64,000 nt of DNA from an uncultured Pseudomonas sp. (lineage in GTDB: Bacteria > Pseudomonadota > Gammaproteobacteria > Pseudomonadales > Pseudomonadaceae). The notes beneath the pieces are model-generated. The model was not told where the DNA came from and made no database searches. It saw only the letters and a program-made list of their open reading frames with translations. Below, in pieces: positions 9,135-18,602 of the stretch. Where the stretch lies: positions 1 through 64,000 of the forward strand of contig NZ_CAJYDW010000006.1 in the NCBI RefSeq assembly GCF_913774235.1. Reading direction: 5' to 3'. The translations under genes were made by a program, and so were the position numbers. Within the stretch, counting starts at the first letter, position 1; every line of letters begins with the position of its first letter.

Positions 9135-9835
9135 TCAGAATCCCTGGATTGCCAAGCGGCATAGATCAGCTCTGCTCGGTACCAGTCATCCAGGGTATCG
9201 ATATCCTGGACCTGGTAGCGCGGTAGACGCAGAGGTAGCGACTTCGCGCCATGCAAAGGCTCACCCTGCAACCAGGCCGAAGCTCTTCCCCAGTAGAACT
9301 GGCCAGCATCGTGGAAGGTGGGTTCCAGATCCTGCGAACGGGTCTCGCGATATTGTGGATAGAGGGCTTCGAGACTGCCGTCCGTTGTCAGGCGTAACGC
9401 ACGCTGCACCGGTGCCGGAAAGTCCGCGACAGTGAAGGCATAGGCTTTGTCGGCTCGCGCCTCGAGCAACGCCAGCCCGGCAGCCAGATCGCTGACCTGG
9501 ACAAAGGGGGCCGTGGCGTAGAGGCAGCAGGTGTAATCGGGATGGCAGCCTGCCTTCTGCAGCTCACTCAGCGCATGCTGGATGACCGCAAGCGTACCTG
9601 CGTAGTCATTGGCCAGCTCGGCAGGCCTCACAAAGGGAACTTCGGCACCATAACGCAGAGCGACATCGGCAATCTCCGCATCATCGGTACTGACCATCAC
9701 ACGCCCGAACAAGCCACTTTGCAGAGCCGCTTCGATCGAGTAGGCGAGCATGGGACGACCGTGGAACAAGCGAATGTTCTTACGCGGAATGCGCTTGCTA
9801 CCGCCGCGAGCAGGAATAATCGCTACGGCTCTCAT
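9122..9835 (-). CDS. pseF: Pseudaminic acid cytidylyltransferase PseF
   Basis: A 237-residue CMP-sugar synthetase. It activates pseudaminic acid with CTP for transfer to flagellin. The N-terminal nucleotide-binding motif IIPARGGSKRIPRKN is diagnostic of the NeuA/KdsB/PseF family, and ALQSGLFGRVMVSTDDAEI follows. The ATG at 9835 is preferred over an upstream in-frame start because a strong GGGGGA ribosome site lies just before it and the family motif then starts at residue 3. It is separated from pseC by 58 bases, the widest gap in the operon, and runs directly into the pseG-pseH gene. Confidence 0.94.
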   Translation of the reverse strand: MRAVAIIPARGGSKRIPRKNIRLFHGRPMLAYSIEAALQSGLFGRVMVSTDDAEIADVALRYGAEVPFVRPAELANDYAGTLAVIQHALSELQKAGCHPDYTCCLYATAPFVQVSDLAAGLALLEARADKAYAFTVADFPAPVQRALRLTTDGSLEALYPQYRETRSQDLEPTFHDAGQFYWGRASAWLQGEPLHGAKSLPLRLPRYQVQDIDTLDDWYRAELIYAAWQSRDSECVS

Positions 9836-9893
9836 AGCTGTCCCCCGCTGCACAGACGGCACCGGCAGGGGCATAGCAGAACCTCTCGCAGCT

Positions 9894-11069
9894 TCACGAT
9901 CCGCATTGAACCACCCCGCTATCGAGCAGGCCAACCAAACACTTCACCACCCTGTCCTGCTGCTCCTCGCTGAGGTCGGCGTACAGCGGCAGGCTCAGGG
10001 CCTGGGCGTAGTAGCGCTCGGCCTCGGGAAAGTCGCCAGGCTGGAAACCCAGCGCCTGGTAATAGGGCTGCAGGTGTACCGGAATGTAGTGCAGGTTGAC
10101 GCCGATACCCGCGGCTCTCATCCCGGCGAAGACGCGATCGCGCCGGGCTTCGTCGACCCGAATGGGAAAGAGGTGCCAGGCGGACTCGGCCAAGGCCTGA
10201 TCGCCGATGAGCCCCACCGGCAGTTCCGCCAGCCGATCACGGTAGCGCGCGACCAGGGCGCGCCGGCGGGCGATGAAGGCTTCCAGGCGGTCGAGTTGCG
10301 ACAGCCCAAGGGCCGCCTGGATATCGGTGATCCGGTAGTTGAAGCCCAACTCCAACTGCTCGTAGTACCAGGCGCCCTGCCCCGGCGCGTGCATCAGCGC
10401 CGGATCCCGGGTGATGCCATGGCTGCGCAGACGCCGCAGGCGCTCGGCCACCGCCGCATCCTTGGTGGTGAGCAGGCCGCCTTCGCCAGTCGTGACGATC
10501 TTCACCGGATGGAAGCTGAACACCGTGATGTCGGCCTGGGCGCCGCAGCCAACCGGTCGGCCGGCATAGCGCGCACCGATGGCGTGGGAGGCATCCTCGA
10601 TCACTTTGAAGCCATAGCGATGCGCCAGGCGCTGAATCGCCGCCATGTCGCAGCTCTGGCCGGCGAAGGCCACGGGTACCAGGATCTTAGGGAGGCGCCC
10701 TGCCCGCTCGGCGTTTTCGAGCTTGGTGGCCAGTGCCGTCACGCTGAGGTTCAGGGTGAGCGGATCGATGTCGACGAAATCGACCTCGGCGCCACAGTAA
10801 CGTGCGCAGTTGGCACTGGCGACGAAAGTATTGGGCGAGGTCCACAGCAGATCACCAGGCCCCAGATCCAGCGCCAGGCAGGCGATATGCAGCGCGGCCG
10901 TGGCGTTGCACACGGCCACCCCATGAGCCGCCTCGCAACGTTGCGCCACCGCCTGCTCGAAGCGCTCGATCATCGGGCCCTGGGTCAGCCAGTCGGAACG
11001 CAGCACGGCATTGACCGCGGCGATATCCTCTTCGCTGATGGACTGCCGGCCATAGGGAATGAAGCTCAT
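9894..11069 (-). CDS. pseC: UDP-4-amino-4,6-dideoxy-N-acetyl-altrosamine transaminase PseC
   Basis: A 391-residue PLP-dependent DegT/DnrJ/EryC1/StrS aminotransferase that aminates C4 of the PseB product, using glutamate as donor. The product begins MSFIPYGRQSISEEDIAAV. The Schiff-base lysine lies in FSFHPVKIVTTGEGG, and the family motif LGFNYRITDIQAALGLSQL is present. The chosen start forms an ATGA overlap with the pseB stop. A longer frame reaching back 43 codons runs through pseB coding sequence and is not a credible start. Confidence 0.95.
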   Translation of the reverse strand: MSFIPYGRQSISEEDIAAVNAVLRSDWLTQGPMIERFEQAVAQRCEAAHGVAVCNATAALHIACLALDLGPGDLLWTSPNTFVASANCARYCGAEVDFVDIDPLTLNLSVTALATKLENAERAGRLPKILVPVAFAGQSCDMAAIQRLAHRYGFKVIEDASHAIGARYAGRPVGCGAQADITVFSFHPVKIVTTGEGGLLTTKDAAVAERLRRLRSHGITRDPALMHAPGQGAWYYEQLELGFNYRITDIQAALGLSQLDRLEAFIARRRALVARYRDRLAELPVGLIGDQALAESAWHLFPIRVDEARRDRVFAGMRAAGIGVNLHYIPVHLQPYYQALGFQPGDFPEAERYYAQALSLPLYADLSEEQQDRVVKCLVGLLDSGVVQCGS

Positions 11070-12061
11070 GGGCAGCGCTCGACCAGCTGCCGCAGGGCCG
11101 TGATGTCCAGGTAATGCGGATTGCTGTCGGACAGGTACTCGAAGCCGGGCTCGACTGGCCGGCCCTGCTCGCCGAGCCCATCGCGAGAATAGTCGCACGG
11201 CTGATTGAAACTCATGGCTGGCGTGATGACGTAGTGCCGTGAGAATTCCAGGGTATGGGGACTGTCATCGCGGGAGATCATCATCTCGTGCAGTTTCTCA
11301 CCGGGCCGGATACCGACCTGGCGCTGTGCCAATTCAGGCGCCAGCGCCGTGGCCAGATCGACGATGCGAGCCGAGGGAATCTTGGGCACGAACAACTCGC
11401 CCCCCTGCATCCGCTCGAAGCTGCGCATCACGAAATCGACACCTTCGTCGAGGGTGATCCAGAAGCGCGTCATGCGCGCATCGGTGATGGGCAGCTCCGT
11501 GACGCCATTGGCGATCAACTTGCGGAACAGCGGCAGTACCGAACCGCGGGAGCCGACCACGTTGCCGTAGCGCACCACCGCGAAGGAGGTATCCCGGCTG
11601 CCGGCGATGTTGTTGGCGGCGACGAACAGCTTGTCCGACAGCAGCTTGGTGGCACCATAAAGATTGATTGGGCTGGCCGCCTTGTCGGTGGACAGGGCGA
11701 TGACCTTCTTCACCCCGTTCTGCAGCGCGGCGGCGATGATGTTTTCCGCGCCGTTGACGTTGGTACGAATGCATTCGGTGGGGTTGTACTCGGCCGCCGG
11801 CACCTGCTTCAACGCCGCGGCATGCACCACCAGGTCGATGCCGCGCATGGCCTGCTGCAGGCGCTGCTCGTCACGCACGTCACCCAGGAAGTAGCGCATG
11901 CAGGGCGCGTCGAATTCCTGGCTCATCTCGTACTGCTTGAGTTCGTCGCGGGAGAAGACCACCACCCGCTTGGGCCGGTAGTCGCTCAGCAGGCGCTTGA
12001 CGAAGGCCCGACCGAAGGAGCCAGTGCCGCCCGAGATGAAAATCGACATGCCATCAAACAT
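11066..12061 (-). CDS. pseB: UDP-N-acetylglucosamine 4,6-dehydratase (inverting) PseB
   Basis: A 331-residue FlaA1-type short-chain dehydrogenase, first enzyme of pseudaminic acid synthesis (C6 dehydration with C5 inversion of UDP-GlcNAc). It has the Rossmann motif SGGTGSFGRAFV, the catalytic stretch LSTDKAASPINLYGATK and GNVVGSRGSVLPLF. It is the first gene of the glycosylation operon and lies 113 bases after the flgL stop. An RpoN-type promoter is visible in that gap. The length fits the family. Confidence 0.96.
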   Translation of the reverse strand: MFDGMSIFISGGTGSFGRAFVKRLLSDYRPKRVVVFSRDELKQYEMSQEFDAPCMRYFLGDVRDEQRLQQAMRGIDLVVHAAALKQVPAAEYNPTECIRTNVNGAENIIAAALQNGVKKVIALSTDKAASPINLYGATKLLSDKLFVAANNIAGSRDTSFAVVRYGNVVGSRGSVLPLFRKLIANGVTELPITDARMTRFWITLDEGVDFVMRSFERMQGGELFVPKIPSARIVDLATALAPELAQRQVGIRPGEKLHEMMISRDDSPHTLEFSRHYVITPAMSFNQPCDYSRDGLGEQGRPVEPGFEYLSDSNPHYLDITALRQLVERCP

Positions 12062-12136
12062 TCTGCTATCCCTTCGCGATGAGTCGAGCGGCCAACCGGC
12101 GGAAAACCGTCGCAGCGAGCCTAACGGAAGAGTAGC

Positions 12137-12152
12137 AGCAAGAAGCCGGCCA
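12137..12152 (-). promoter_or_regulatory. Candidate RpoN (sigma-54) promoter of the pse operon
   Basis: The minus strand reads TGGCCGGCTTCTTGCT. It has GG and GC separated by ten bases and the TTGCT -12 block of the consensus TGGCACG-N4-TTGCW. The start of transcription would fall near 12126, about 65 bases before pseB. Three clear flagellar RpoN sites occur elsewhere in the window, which makes the match more credible. Confidence 0.65.
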
Positions 12153-12174
12153 ATTCAGGGGAAGCGAGAAGTCC

Positions 12175-13473
12175 TTAGAGGTACTTGAACAGGCTCAGCT
12201 GGGCGATCTTCACGAAGCTCTGCTGCGACGCCTGCAGTACGGTGTTCTGCAGGGCGTAGCGCGACAGGGCCTCAGGATAGTCGAGATCCTCGAGATCGGA
12301 CTGCACCGACTTGTTGACCAGGGTGACGTTGGCGATGAAGTCGCTGGTGGAGTCGATGACGTTGAGGCGCGCGCCGACCTTGCCACGGATGCCATCGACC
12401 TGGGTGTAGGCGGTGTCCAGGTTGCTCAGGGCCACGGCGGCGCTGTCGCGAATCTGGTAGACGCCTTCGGTGCTGCCATCGCCATTCTCCAGCGCCTTGC
12501 GCAGGTCGGAGACGACATTGAGCAGGCTGCGCTTCTCGTTGGCGGTGTCGCGGGTGATCTTGAATTCATCGCCGGCGGCTGGAGCGCCATCCATTTGTAC
12601 CTTGACCCCACCATAGGTGACGAACCGACTGGATTCCTGGGTGCTGCTCAGGCTGTCGGCCTTGAGCTGGCCAGCGGGCGGGTTGGCCGGATCGTAGGCG
12701 GCCCATTGCGCGGCGGTCGGCGGGTTCTTGAGATCGTAGATGACGTACTTCTGGTCATCCAGGAAGTGGATGCCGACACCATCGGTGGCCACCGGCGGGG
12801 AGCTGGCCGGGAAGGTGGAATCGTAGGCGCCCTTGTCTTCCACCAGCCCCAGGGAGATTCGCCCGGTGCCGGTATTGGTCGCCGACTTGGCGGTGTCCAC
12901 GCGATTGGCGTTGAAGTTGTTCTCGAAGGCGTCCTTGCCGCTGTCGCTGATCGGCACGAAGGTGGAGCTGGCGATCTGCACGCTGCGCTGGCCTTCGTCG
13001 CCGTTGTAGCTGTAGGTGCCGTCGGCGTTGCGCACATAGGGCTGGGTATCGCCCATGGAACCGGAGAACAGGTACTTGCCGCTGGCATCCTTGCTGTTGA
13101 GCAGGTTCATCAGCTCGTCCTCGCGCTGTCCGACTTCCTTGGCCAGGGAGGCCCGGTCGGTCGGGTCGAGGGCGCCGTTGCCGGCCTGGACGGCGATCTC
13201 GCGGATGCGCGTCAGCACCGTCTCCACCGAGGTCAGCATGGCTTCCTCGGTGTTGAGGCCGTTCTTGGCCGCGGTCATGCCGGTGTTGTACTGGTCGTTG
13301 AGCGCCCCCTCCTGACTCAGCTGCAGCAGCTTGATCGAGGCCACCGGGTCGTCCGCCGGGGTGAGGATCTTCTTGCCGGTGCTGATCTGCTCCTGGGTAC
13401 GGCTGACATCGCCATAGTTGCTCTGCAGGCCGGTGATGCCGTTGTTGAAAGCCTGGACGGTGGAAATACGCAT
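12175..13473 (-). CDS. flgL: Flagellar hook-filament junction protein FlgL (HAP3)
   Basis: A 432-residue axial protein that joins the hook-associated FlgK to the flagellin filament outside the cell. The N-terminus (MRISTVQAFNNGITGLQSNY, then STGKKILTPADDPVAS) and the C-terminal helix ending in LFKYL are typical of the flagellin superfamily D0 region. It is the last gene of the flgF-flgL operon, 11 bases after flgK. The pse glycosylation operon follows. Confidence 0.97.
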   Translation of the reverse strand: MRISTVQAFNNGITGLQSNYGDVSRTQEQISTGKKILTPADDPVASIKLLQLSQEGALNDQYNTGMTAAKNGLNTEEAMLTSVETVLTRIREIAVQAGNGALDPTDRASLAKEVGQREDELMNLLNSKDASGKYLFSGSMGDTQPYVRNADGTYSYNGDEGQRSVQIASSTFVPISDSGKDAFENNFNANRVDTAKSATNTGTGRISLGLVEDKGAYDSTFPASSPPVATDGVGIHFLDDQKYVIYDLKNPPTAAQWAAYDPANPPAGQLKADSLSSTQESSRFVTYGGVKVQMDGAPAAGDEFKITRDTANEKRSLLNVVSDLRKALENGDGSTEGVYQIRDSAAVALSNLDTAYTQVDGIRGKVGARLNVIDSTSDFIANVTLVNKSVQSDLEDLDYPEALSRYALQNTVLQASQQSFVKIAQLSLFKYL

Positions 13474-13484
13474 GGGCGGGTTCC

Positions 13485-15524
13485 TTATCTGAAGGCGCCG
13501 ATCAGGGTGTCGAACAACGACTGGGCGATCTTGATGACCTGCGCCGAGGCGCCGTAGTACTGCTGGAACTGGACGAGCTTGGCCGCCTCTTCGTCCAGGT
13601 TCACGGCGGACAGGGAGTCGCGGTTGTCTTCGGACTGCTTGAGCACGGTCTCGCTGGCGGCGGAGTCCACGCGGACCTGGGCGGTCAGGGTGCCGACCCG
13701 CTCCACCAGGCCGCCGTAGGCGTTGTTGTAGGTGGTGCCGGTGGTGCCGAAGCCACCCATGGTGTTCTTGGTCTGCAGCGCCACCAGGTTCAGGGCGTTG
13801 CGGTTGTCGGAGACGGCGCCGTCGTTGGTGCCGAGGGTGAAGCTGTCACCGTCCTGCGGCACACCGCTGATGTTGAAGTCGTAGCTGTAGCTGTTGTTGG
13901 TGGTCGGATCGGTGTACTGCAGGCGGAGCGTGTTGGTCTGCCCCGACGTCAGGCCAGTCGTCGACGGCGACACGTAGCTCAGGGTCGCGCCGGTGGGCAG
14001 CGTCCCGGTCAGGGTCCCGGTAGCGGAACCGAAGGTCAGCTTCAACCCCGAGCTACCGAACAGCCGGCCGAAGTCAGCGGTGTTCACCGGCGAGGGGGCG
14101 CTCTTGAGATCGGGCTGGGTAATGGCGCCGGTGCCACGGTTGTTGGTGGTGCTGGACGCCTTGGCCGTGCCGGCGAAGCCGAGCTGGCTGGACTGGTCCA
14201 GGTCGACGCTCATCTGCGCTGCGCCACGGCGAGTGGGTTGCAGACTGAAGACGTCGCCCGCCTGGGCCTTGGCCAGCTCCGCCGCCGTGAATTGCACCTT
14301 GAAGCCCTGATCGGTGCCACTGGCATCGGCGAAGGTCAGGGTGACCGGGTCGGTACCACTGCGGGTGACGGTGATGTTGGTACTGTCGCTGACGCGAAGT
14401 GCCTTGAAATTGGTGCCATCGAAGTCCAGGCGATAGTCGCTGGGATTGAGCTTGGAGGTATCGGTGATGCTCAGCGTCGCGACCGCCGAACCGAAGTTGG
14501 TGGAGCGGCCCATGACCCGCAGCCCGGTACTCTGACCGCCGTTGACGTCGCTGAACAAGGGCGAACCGGCATTGCCCGCCAGATCCAGGCCCTGGCCGAG
14601 TTGCTTGTTCACGGTATCGGTCAGGGTCAGCGCCAGCTGGCCGAGGCTGTTGTAGGCATGGTCCAAGGCGGTATCACGATAGGACAGCAGGCCGCCCATC
14701 TCGCCGCCGCTGACCTGCGAGGTGATGATCTGTGAGGTGCTGCCCGCGGTGAGGGTGATCTGGTAGCGCGACGGATCGTCGTTGCCCGGCCCGGCGTTCA
14801 GCGACGAGACGTTGCTGCCGACCACCAGCGGCTGGCCGGTGCCGACGAAGAGATTCAGCGAGCCGTCGTCCTGGCTGACCACCTGCAGGCCAACCAGGCT
14901 GGACAGCTGCTTGATGGCCTGCTCGCGGGAGTCGATCAGGTCGTTGGGCGCAGCACCTGCCGCCTTGGACTTGGCGATGGCGTCGTTGAGGCTGCCGACG
15001 CTCTTGGCCAGCGAATTGATCTGGCCGGTGAGCGCCGTGAGCTGGTCGTTGATCTGACCGTTCTGCTTGTCGATCTGGTCGTACAGGGTGTTGAACGACT
15101 TGGCCAGGCCCTGCGCCTGAGCCAGCACCGCCTCGCGCGCCGGTACCGAGGACGGATCCTGGGCGGCGGTCTGCAGGGTGGCGAAGAACTTCTGCATGGC
15201 CGGCGTGATGCCGGTAGTGCTGTCCGACAGCAATCCGTCCAGCTGGGAGATCTGCGACTTGAAGGTCTGCAGCTCGCTGTTCTGGCTGTTGGCGGTACGC
15301 ACCTGGCTGGTCAGGAAGTCACTGGCCAGCCGGCGCACGTCCACCGTCTGGGAACCGGAGCCGATGTAGCCCGATCCACTGAACTGGGCGATGTTGGTCT
15401 GCTGGATGGCCTCTTGCCGCGAATACCCCGGGGTATTGACGTTGGCGATGTTGTGACCGGTGACCGTCAGGGCATTCTGCGTGGATCTCAGGCCCGACAG
15501 ACCGATGGAAAGTAGATCAGCCAT
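13485..15524 (-). CDS. flgK: Flagellar hook-associated protein FlgK (HAP1)
   Basis: A 679-residue axial protein forming the first junction ring between hook and filament. The N-terminus MADLLSIGLSGLRSTQNAL with GHNIANVNTPGYSRQ is the rod/hook/HAP signature. The C-terminus (SAVNLDEEAAKLVQFQQYY ... LFDTLIGAFR) is the matching helix. The middle (about 330-580) is a Ser/Thr/Gly-rich surface domain, which is variable in this family. It lies 10 bases after flgJ and 11 before flgL. Confidence 0.97.
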   Translation of the reverse strand: MADLLSIGLSGLRSTQNALTVTGHNIANVNTPGYSRQEAIQQTNIAQFSGSGYIGSGSQTVDVRRLASDFLTSQVRTANSQNSELQTFKSQISQLDGLLSDSTTGITPAMQKFFATLQTAAQDPSSVPAREAVLAQAQGLAKSFNTLYDQIDKQNGQINDQLTALTGQINSLAKSVGSLNDAIAKSKAAGAAPNDLIDSREQAIKQLSSLVGLQVVSQDDGSLNLFVGTGQPLVVGSNVSSLNAGPGNDDPSRYQITLTAGSTSQIITSQVSGGEMGGLLSYRDTALDHAYNSLGQLALTLTDTVNKQLGQGLDLAGNAGSPLFSDVNGGQSTGLRVMGRSTNFGSAVATLSITDTSKLNPSDYRLDFDGTNFKALRVSDSTNITVTRSGTDPVTLTFADASGTDQGFKVQFTAAELAKAQAGDVFSLQPTRRGAAQMSVDLDQSSQLGFAGTAKASSTTNNRGTGAITQPDLKSAPSPVNTADFGRLFGSSGLKLTFGSATGTLTGTLPTGATLSYVSPSTTGLTSGQTNTLRLQYTDPTTNNSYSYDFNISGVPQDGDSFTLGTNDGAVSDNRNALNLVALQTKNTMGGFGTTGTTYNNAYGGLVERVGTLTAQVRVDSAASETVLKQSEDNRDSLSAVNLDEEAAKLVQFQQYYGASAQVIKIAQSLFDTLIGAFR

Positions 15525-15534
15525 GGGTCACTCC

Positions 15535-16761
15535 TCAGCCCCGCGACGACGGACCGCCCAGGGAGGCGACGGTCTGGTAGGTGTTCATGTTGCGGGCGAT
15601 CTGGATCACCTTGCGTGCGTACTGCGGATCGGTGGCATAGCCCGCCTGCTGCAGGCCCTGCATGAAGCGCTCGGAGTTGCCATTGGTGGACAGCGCCTTG
15701 TCGTAGCGGTCGTTGCTCTGCAGGAAATTCACGTAGTCGTGGAAGCTGTCGGCGAAGGAGTCGTAGGTACGGAATTTCTCGCTCTCCTTCACCGCCTTGC
15801 CGTTGACGAATTCCTGGGTCACGGCCGTGGCGCTGCCGCCATCCCAGCCGTGGGACTTGATGCCGAACAGGTTGTTGCTGTTGCTGCCATCGGCCTGCTT
15901 GACCATGTGCTTGCCCCAACCGGTTTCCAGCGCGGCCTGGGCCACCAGGTACTTGGGATCGACGCCCAGGCGCTTCGCCGCGGCCTCGGCCATGGGCATC
16001 ATGGTGTCGACGAATTCCTGGCGGGTGCGAAAGCGCGTCTTGCCGGTGGCCGCGGAAGCGCTGTCGACACCCGCCACGGCGTCGCTGGCGGCGGCGGTCT
16101 TGGTGGTCGTCTGGTTGGCGTTCTGGCGCCAGGCACTCTGCGCCGCCGCGACGTCCTGGAAGCTCTGCTTGAGCGCCGCCCCCTGCTCGGCGGCGCCGGC
16201 GATGTTGGCGGCCATGCGCTCGGCCACCCGGCCCGGCAGGGCCAGGCGGCGGGTATTGAGGGCGGCGGAATCATCCCGTCCGGACGCGACGGCGCCCGCG
16301 GCAGCCGGGGTGAGACCACGACTGCCGACCTCGTTGAGCGTGGCGGTGCGGCCGGCGGCCAATTGGCCTTCGGTGGGCGCGGCCTGGCCGACCTGGGCGA
16401 AGGGGTTGGGCCGCGAGGAATGCTGGCCGGTCTTGCTCAGCTGGCGCTCCAGGACATTGGCCAGGCCGATGCCACCGCCGTCCCGCGACAGGGAGACGGC
16501 CAGCTGCTGGTCGTACATGTCCTGGTACTGCTTGGTGGTCTCGCTGGAAAAGGGGCTGTCCTTGTCCGCCAGTGCCTGGTTGGCACTGCGCATGGACTTG
16601 AGCATCTGGTTCAGGAACAGCGACTCGAATTCGCCCGCGACCTTCTTGACGTTTTCCGCGCTGTCGCGATCCTTACCCTTCATCTGGGCCAACCGATTCA
16701 GGTCGGTGAAGGCCCCCGAATCCTTGACGTTGCCGTAGTTGCCACCCAGACGAGATTCCAT
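15535..16761 (-). CDS. flgJ: Peptidoglycan hydrolase and rod-cap protein FlgJ
   Basis: A 408-residue two-domain periplasmic protein. Residues about 20-115 are the rod-binding part (VAGEFESLFLNQMLKSMR). Residues about 245-400 are a GH73 glucosaminidase domain (YLVAQAALETGWGKHM with the catalytic Glu, then NLFGIKSHGWDGGSA). It opens the peptidoglycan so that the rod can pass. A linker rich in Ala, Thr and Gln joins the halves. The neighbours are flgI (12 bases upstream) and flgK. Confidence 0.96.
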   Translation of the reverse strand: MESRLGGNYGNVKDSGAFTDLNRLAQMKGKDRDSAENVKKVAGEFESLFLNQMLKSMRSANQALADKDSPFSSETTKQYQDMYDQQLAVSLSRDGGGIGLANVLERQLSKTGQHSSRPNPFAQVGQAAPTEGQLAAGRTATLNEVGSRGLTPAAAGAVASGRDDSAALNTRRLALPGRVAERMAANIAGAAEQGAALKQSFQDVAAAQSAWRQNANQTTTKTAAASDAVAGVDSASAATGKTRFRTRQEFVDTMMPMAEAAAKRLGVDPKYLVAQAALETGWGKHMVKQADGSNSNNLFGIKSHGWDGGSATAVTQEFVNGKAVKESEKFRTYDSFADSFHDYVNFLQSNDRYDKALSTNGNSERFMQGLQQAGYATDPQYARKVIQIARNMNTYQTVASLGGPSSRG

Positions 16762-16773
16762 CGCCCGCTCTCC

Positions 16774-17874
16774 TTAAATTACGATCAGATCGGCCTGCAA
16801 GGCGCCGGCCTGTTTCAACGCTTCGAGAATGGCGACCAGGTCGCTGGGCGCTGCGCCCACCTGATTCACCGCCCTCACGATCTCGTCCAAGGTAGTCCCC
16901 GGACCGAACTTGAACATCGGCTTGGCCTCCTGCTTGGCCTTGACGGTCGACTGGGGAGTCACCACCGTCTGCCCACCCGACAAGGGATTGGGCTGGCTCA
17001 CCTGGGGGTCTTCGCTGATGGTCACGGTCAGGCTGCCCTGGGTCACCGCCGCCGGCGAGACCTTGACGTTCTGACCGATGACGATGGTCCCGGTCCGGGA
17101 GTTGACGATGACCTTGGCCACCGCCTGCCCCGGGTCCACTTCCATGTTTTCCAGGATCGAGATGTAGTCGACGCGCTGGCTGGGATCCACCGGCGCCGTG
17201 ACGCGAATCGACCCGGCATCGAGAGCAGATGCAACACCCGCGCCAAGAGTTTCGTTGATCTTGTCGACGATGCGTTTGGCGGTGGTGAAGTCGCTGCGAT
17301 TGAGGTCCAGCGTGATGCTGTTGCCCTGATCGAAGCCGCTCGGCACCGGGCGCTCGACGGTGGCGCCATTGGGAATGCGACCCGACGACGGAACGTTGAC
17401 GGTAATCTTCGAGCCATCGCGACCTTCGGCGTCAAAGCCACCCACCACCAGGTTGCCCTGAGCGACGGCATAGATCTGGCCGTCGATCCCCTTCAGCGGC
17501 GACAGCAGCAGGCTGCCGCCCCTCAGGCTCTTGGAGTTACCGATGGAAGACACGGTGATGTCGATGGTCTGGCCGGGCTTGGCGAAGGCCGGCAGATCGG
17601 CATGGATGGACACCGCCGCGACGTTCTTCAACTGCGCCGTGGTACCCGGCGGCACCTTGATGCCGAACTGCGCCAGCATGTTGTTGAAGGTCTGCACGGT
17701 GAAGGGGGTCTGGGTGGTCTGGTCGCCGGTACCCGGCAGGCCCACCACCAGGCCGTAGCCGATCAACTGGTTGGTCCGCACACCCTGGATGCTGGCGATG
17801 TCCTTCAGACGATCCGCCTGGGCCAGGGGCATCACCAGTACCAGCGCCGCCGCGGCGAAGAGAGACTTGAACAT
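16774..17874 (-). CDS. flgI: Flagellar P-ring protein FlgI
   Basis: A 366-residue periplasmic protein that polymerises around the rod in the peptidoglycan layer. A Sec signal peptide begins [20 protein letters not shown], followed by the family start [21 protein letters not shown]. The C-terminus ends LQADLIVI. Two near-adjacent ATGs exist; 17874 is chosen because the AAGGA site lies eight bases before it but abuts the 17883 ATG. The gene follows flgH by 11 bases. Confidence 0.95.
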   Translation of the reverse strand: MFKSLFAAAALVLVMPLAQADRLKDIASIQGVRTNQLIGYGLVVGLPGTGDQTTQTPFTVQTFNNMLAQFGIKVPPGTTAQLKNVAAVSIHADLPAFAKPGQTIDITVSSIGNSKSLRGGSLLLSPLKGIDGQIYAVAQGNLVVGGFDAEGRDGSKITVNVPSSGRIPNGATVERPVPSGFDQGNSITLDLNRSDFTTAKRIVDKINETLGAGVASALDAGSIRVTAPVDPSQRVDYISILENMEVDPGQAVAKVIVNSRTGTIVIGQNVKVSPAAVTQGSLTVTISEDPQVSQPNPLSGGQTVVTPQSTVKAKQEAKPMFKFGPGTTLDEIVRAVNQVGAAPSDLVAILEALKQAGALQADLIVI

Positions 17875-17885
17875 GGCGCTCATCC

Positions 17886-18581
17886 TTAGAAGGGCATCAG
17901 CGGGCTGCCGAAGAACTGGCTCAACCAGCCCGGCTGGCTGGCGTCGGCGAAGGCGCCGGTCCCCGAGTAGGTGATCCGCGCATCGGCCACGCGGGTCGAG
18001 GAAACGGTGTTGTCGGTGGCGATGTCGTCGGCGCGGACCATGCCCTGGATGCGCATGAGTTCGTTGCCGGTGTTGAGCGTCAGCCACTTCTCGCCGCGCA
18101 CCACCAGGATGCCGTTGGGCAGCACCTCGGCGATGGTCACGGTCAACGAGCCCGACAGGCTGTTGCCCTGGGCCGCCGTGGACTTGCCGGTGTTGGAGCG
18201 GGCACCGGAGAAGCCGGCATCCAGGCTCAGATCGCCATCGGCCAGGGGGTTGGGGATCTTCGGCTTGGCGCCGAACAGCGAGGTCAACCCGAGGGTCGCC
18301 TTGCTGTTCTTGGCGACGTCGGAGCTGGCGTTCTTGCTGGCCTGGGTCTTCTCCTGCAGGGTGACGGTGATGATGTCACCCACACGGAAAGCCTTGCGAT
18401 CGGTATAGAGATTCTGCTCGAACCCAGACTGGAAGATGGCACCGTTGTTCTGCGCCGCCGGTACCGGGGTACGCGGCAGCACGGGGGCGTAATAGGGATC
18501 GTCCGGCTTGGCAGCCGGGGCTACGCATCCTGCGAGTACGAGCGCTCCCAGGAGCGGGGCGACGGCGAACAGAGGTTTCAT
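17886..18581 (-). CDS. flgH: Flagellar L-ring lipoprotein FlgH
   Basis: A 231-residue outer-membrane lipoprotein that forms the L-ring bushing. The lipobox LVLAGC lies near residue 19-24 after a hydrophobic signal. Family stretches such as [19 protein letters not shown] and [15 protein letters not shown] are present. The start at 18581 is favoured by a GAGGA site eight bases upstream and gives a normal lipoprotein signal. The in-frame GTG five codons earlier is less likely. Confidence 0.96.
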   Translation of the reverse strand: MKPLFAVAPLLGALVLAGCVAPAAKPDDPYYAPVLPRTPVPAAQNNGAIFQSGFEQNLYTDRKAFRVGDIITVTLQEKTQASKNASSDVAKNSKATLGLTSLFGAKPKIPNPLADGDLSLDAGFSGARSNTGKSTAAQGNSLSGSLTVTIAEVLPNGILVVRGEKWLTLNTGNELMRIQGMVRADDIATDNTVSSTRVADARITYSGTGAFADASQPGWLSQFFGSPLMPF

Positions 18582-18602
18582 GGAGCGCTTCCTCACAGGG
18601 GC

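Noticed and set aside
9750-11114. Open frame of 454 codons on the plus strand
   Set aside because: It is antisense to pseC and shows no protein features.
15460-17889. Open frame of 809 codons on the plus strand
   Set aside because: It lies antisense to flgJ, flgI and part of flgK, which are certain genes. Its His/Gly/Val-rich composition is typical of a mirror frame in GC-rich DNA.
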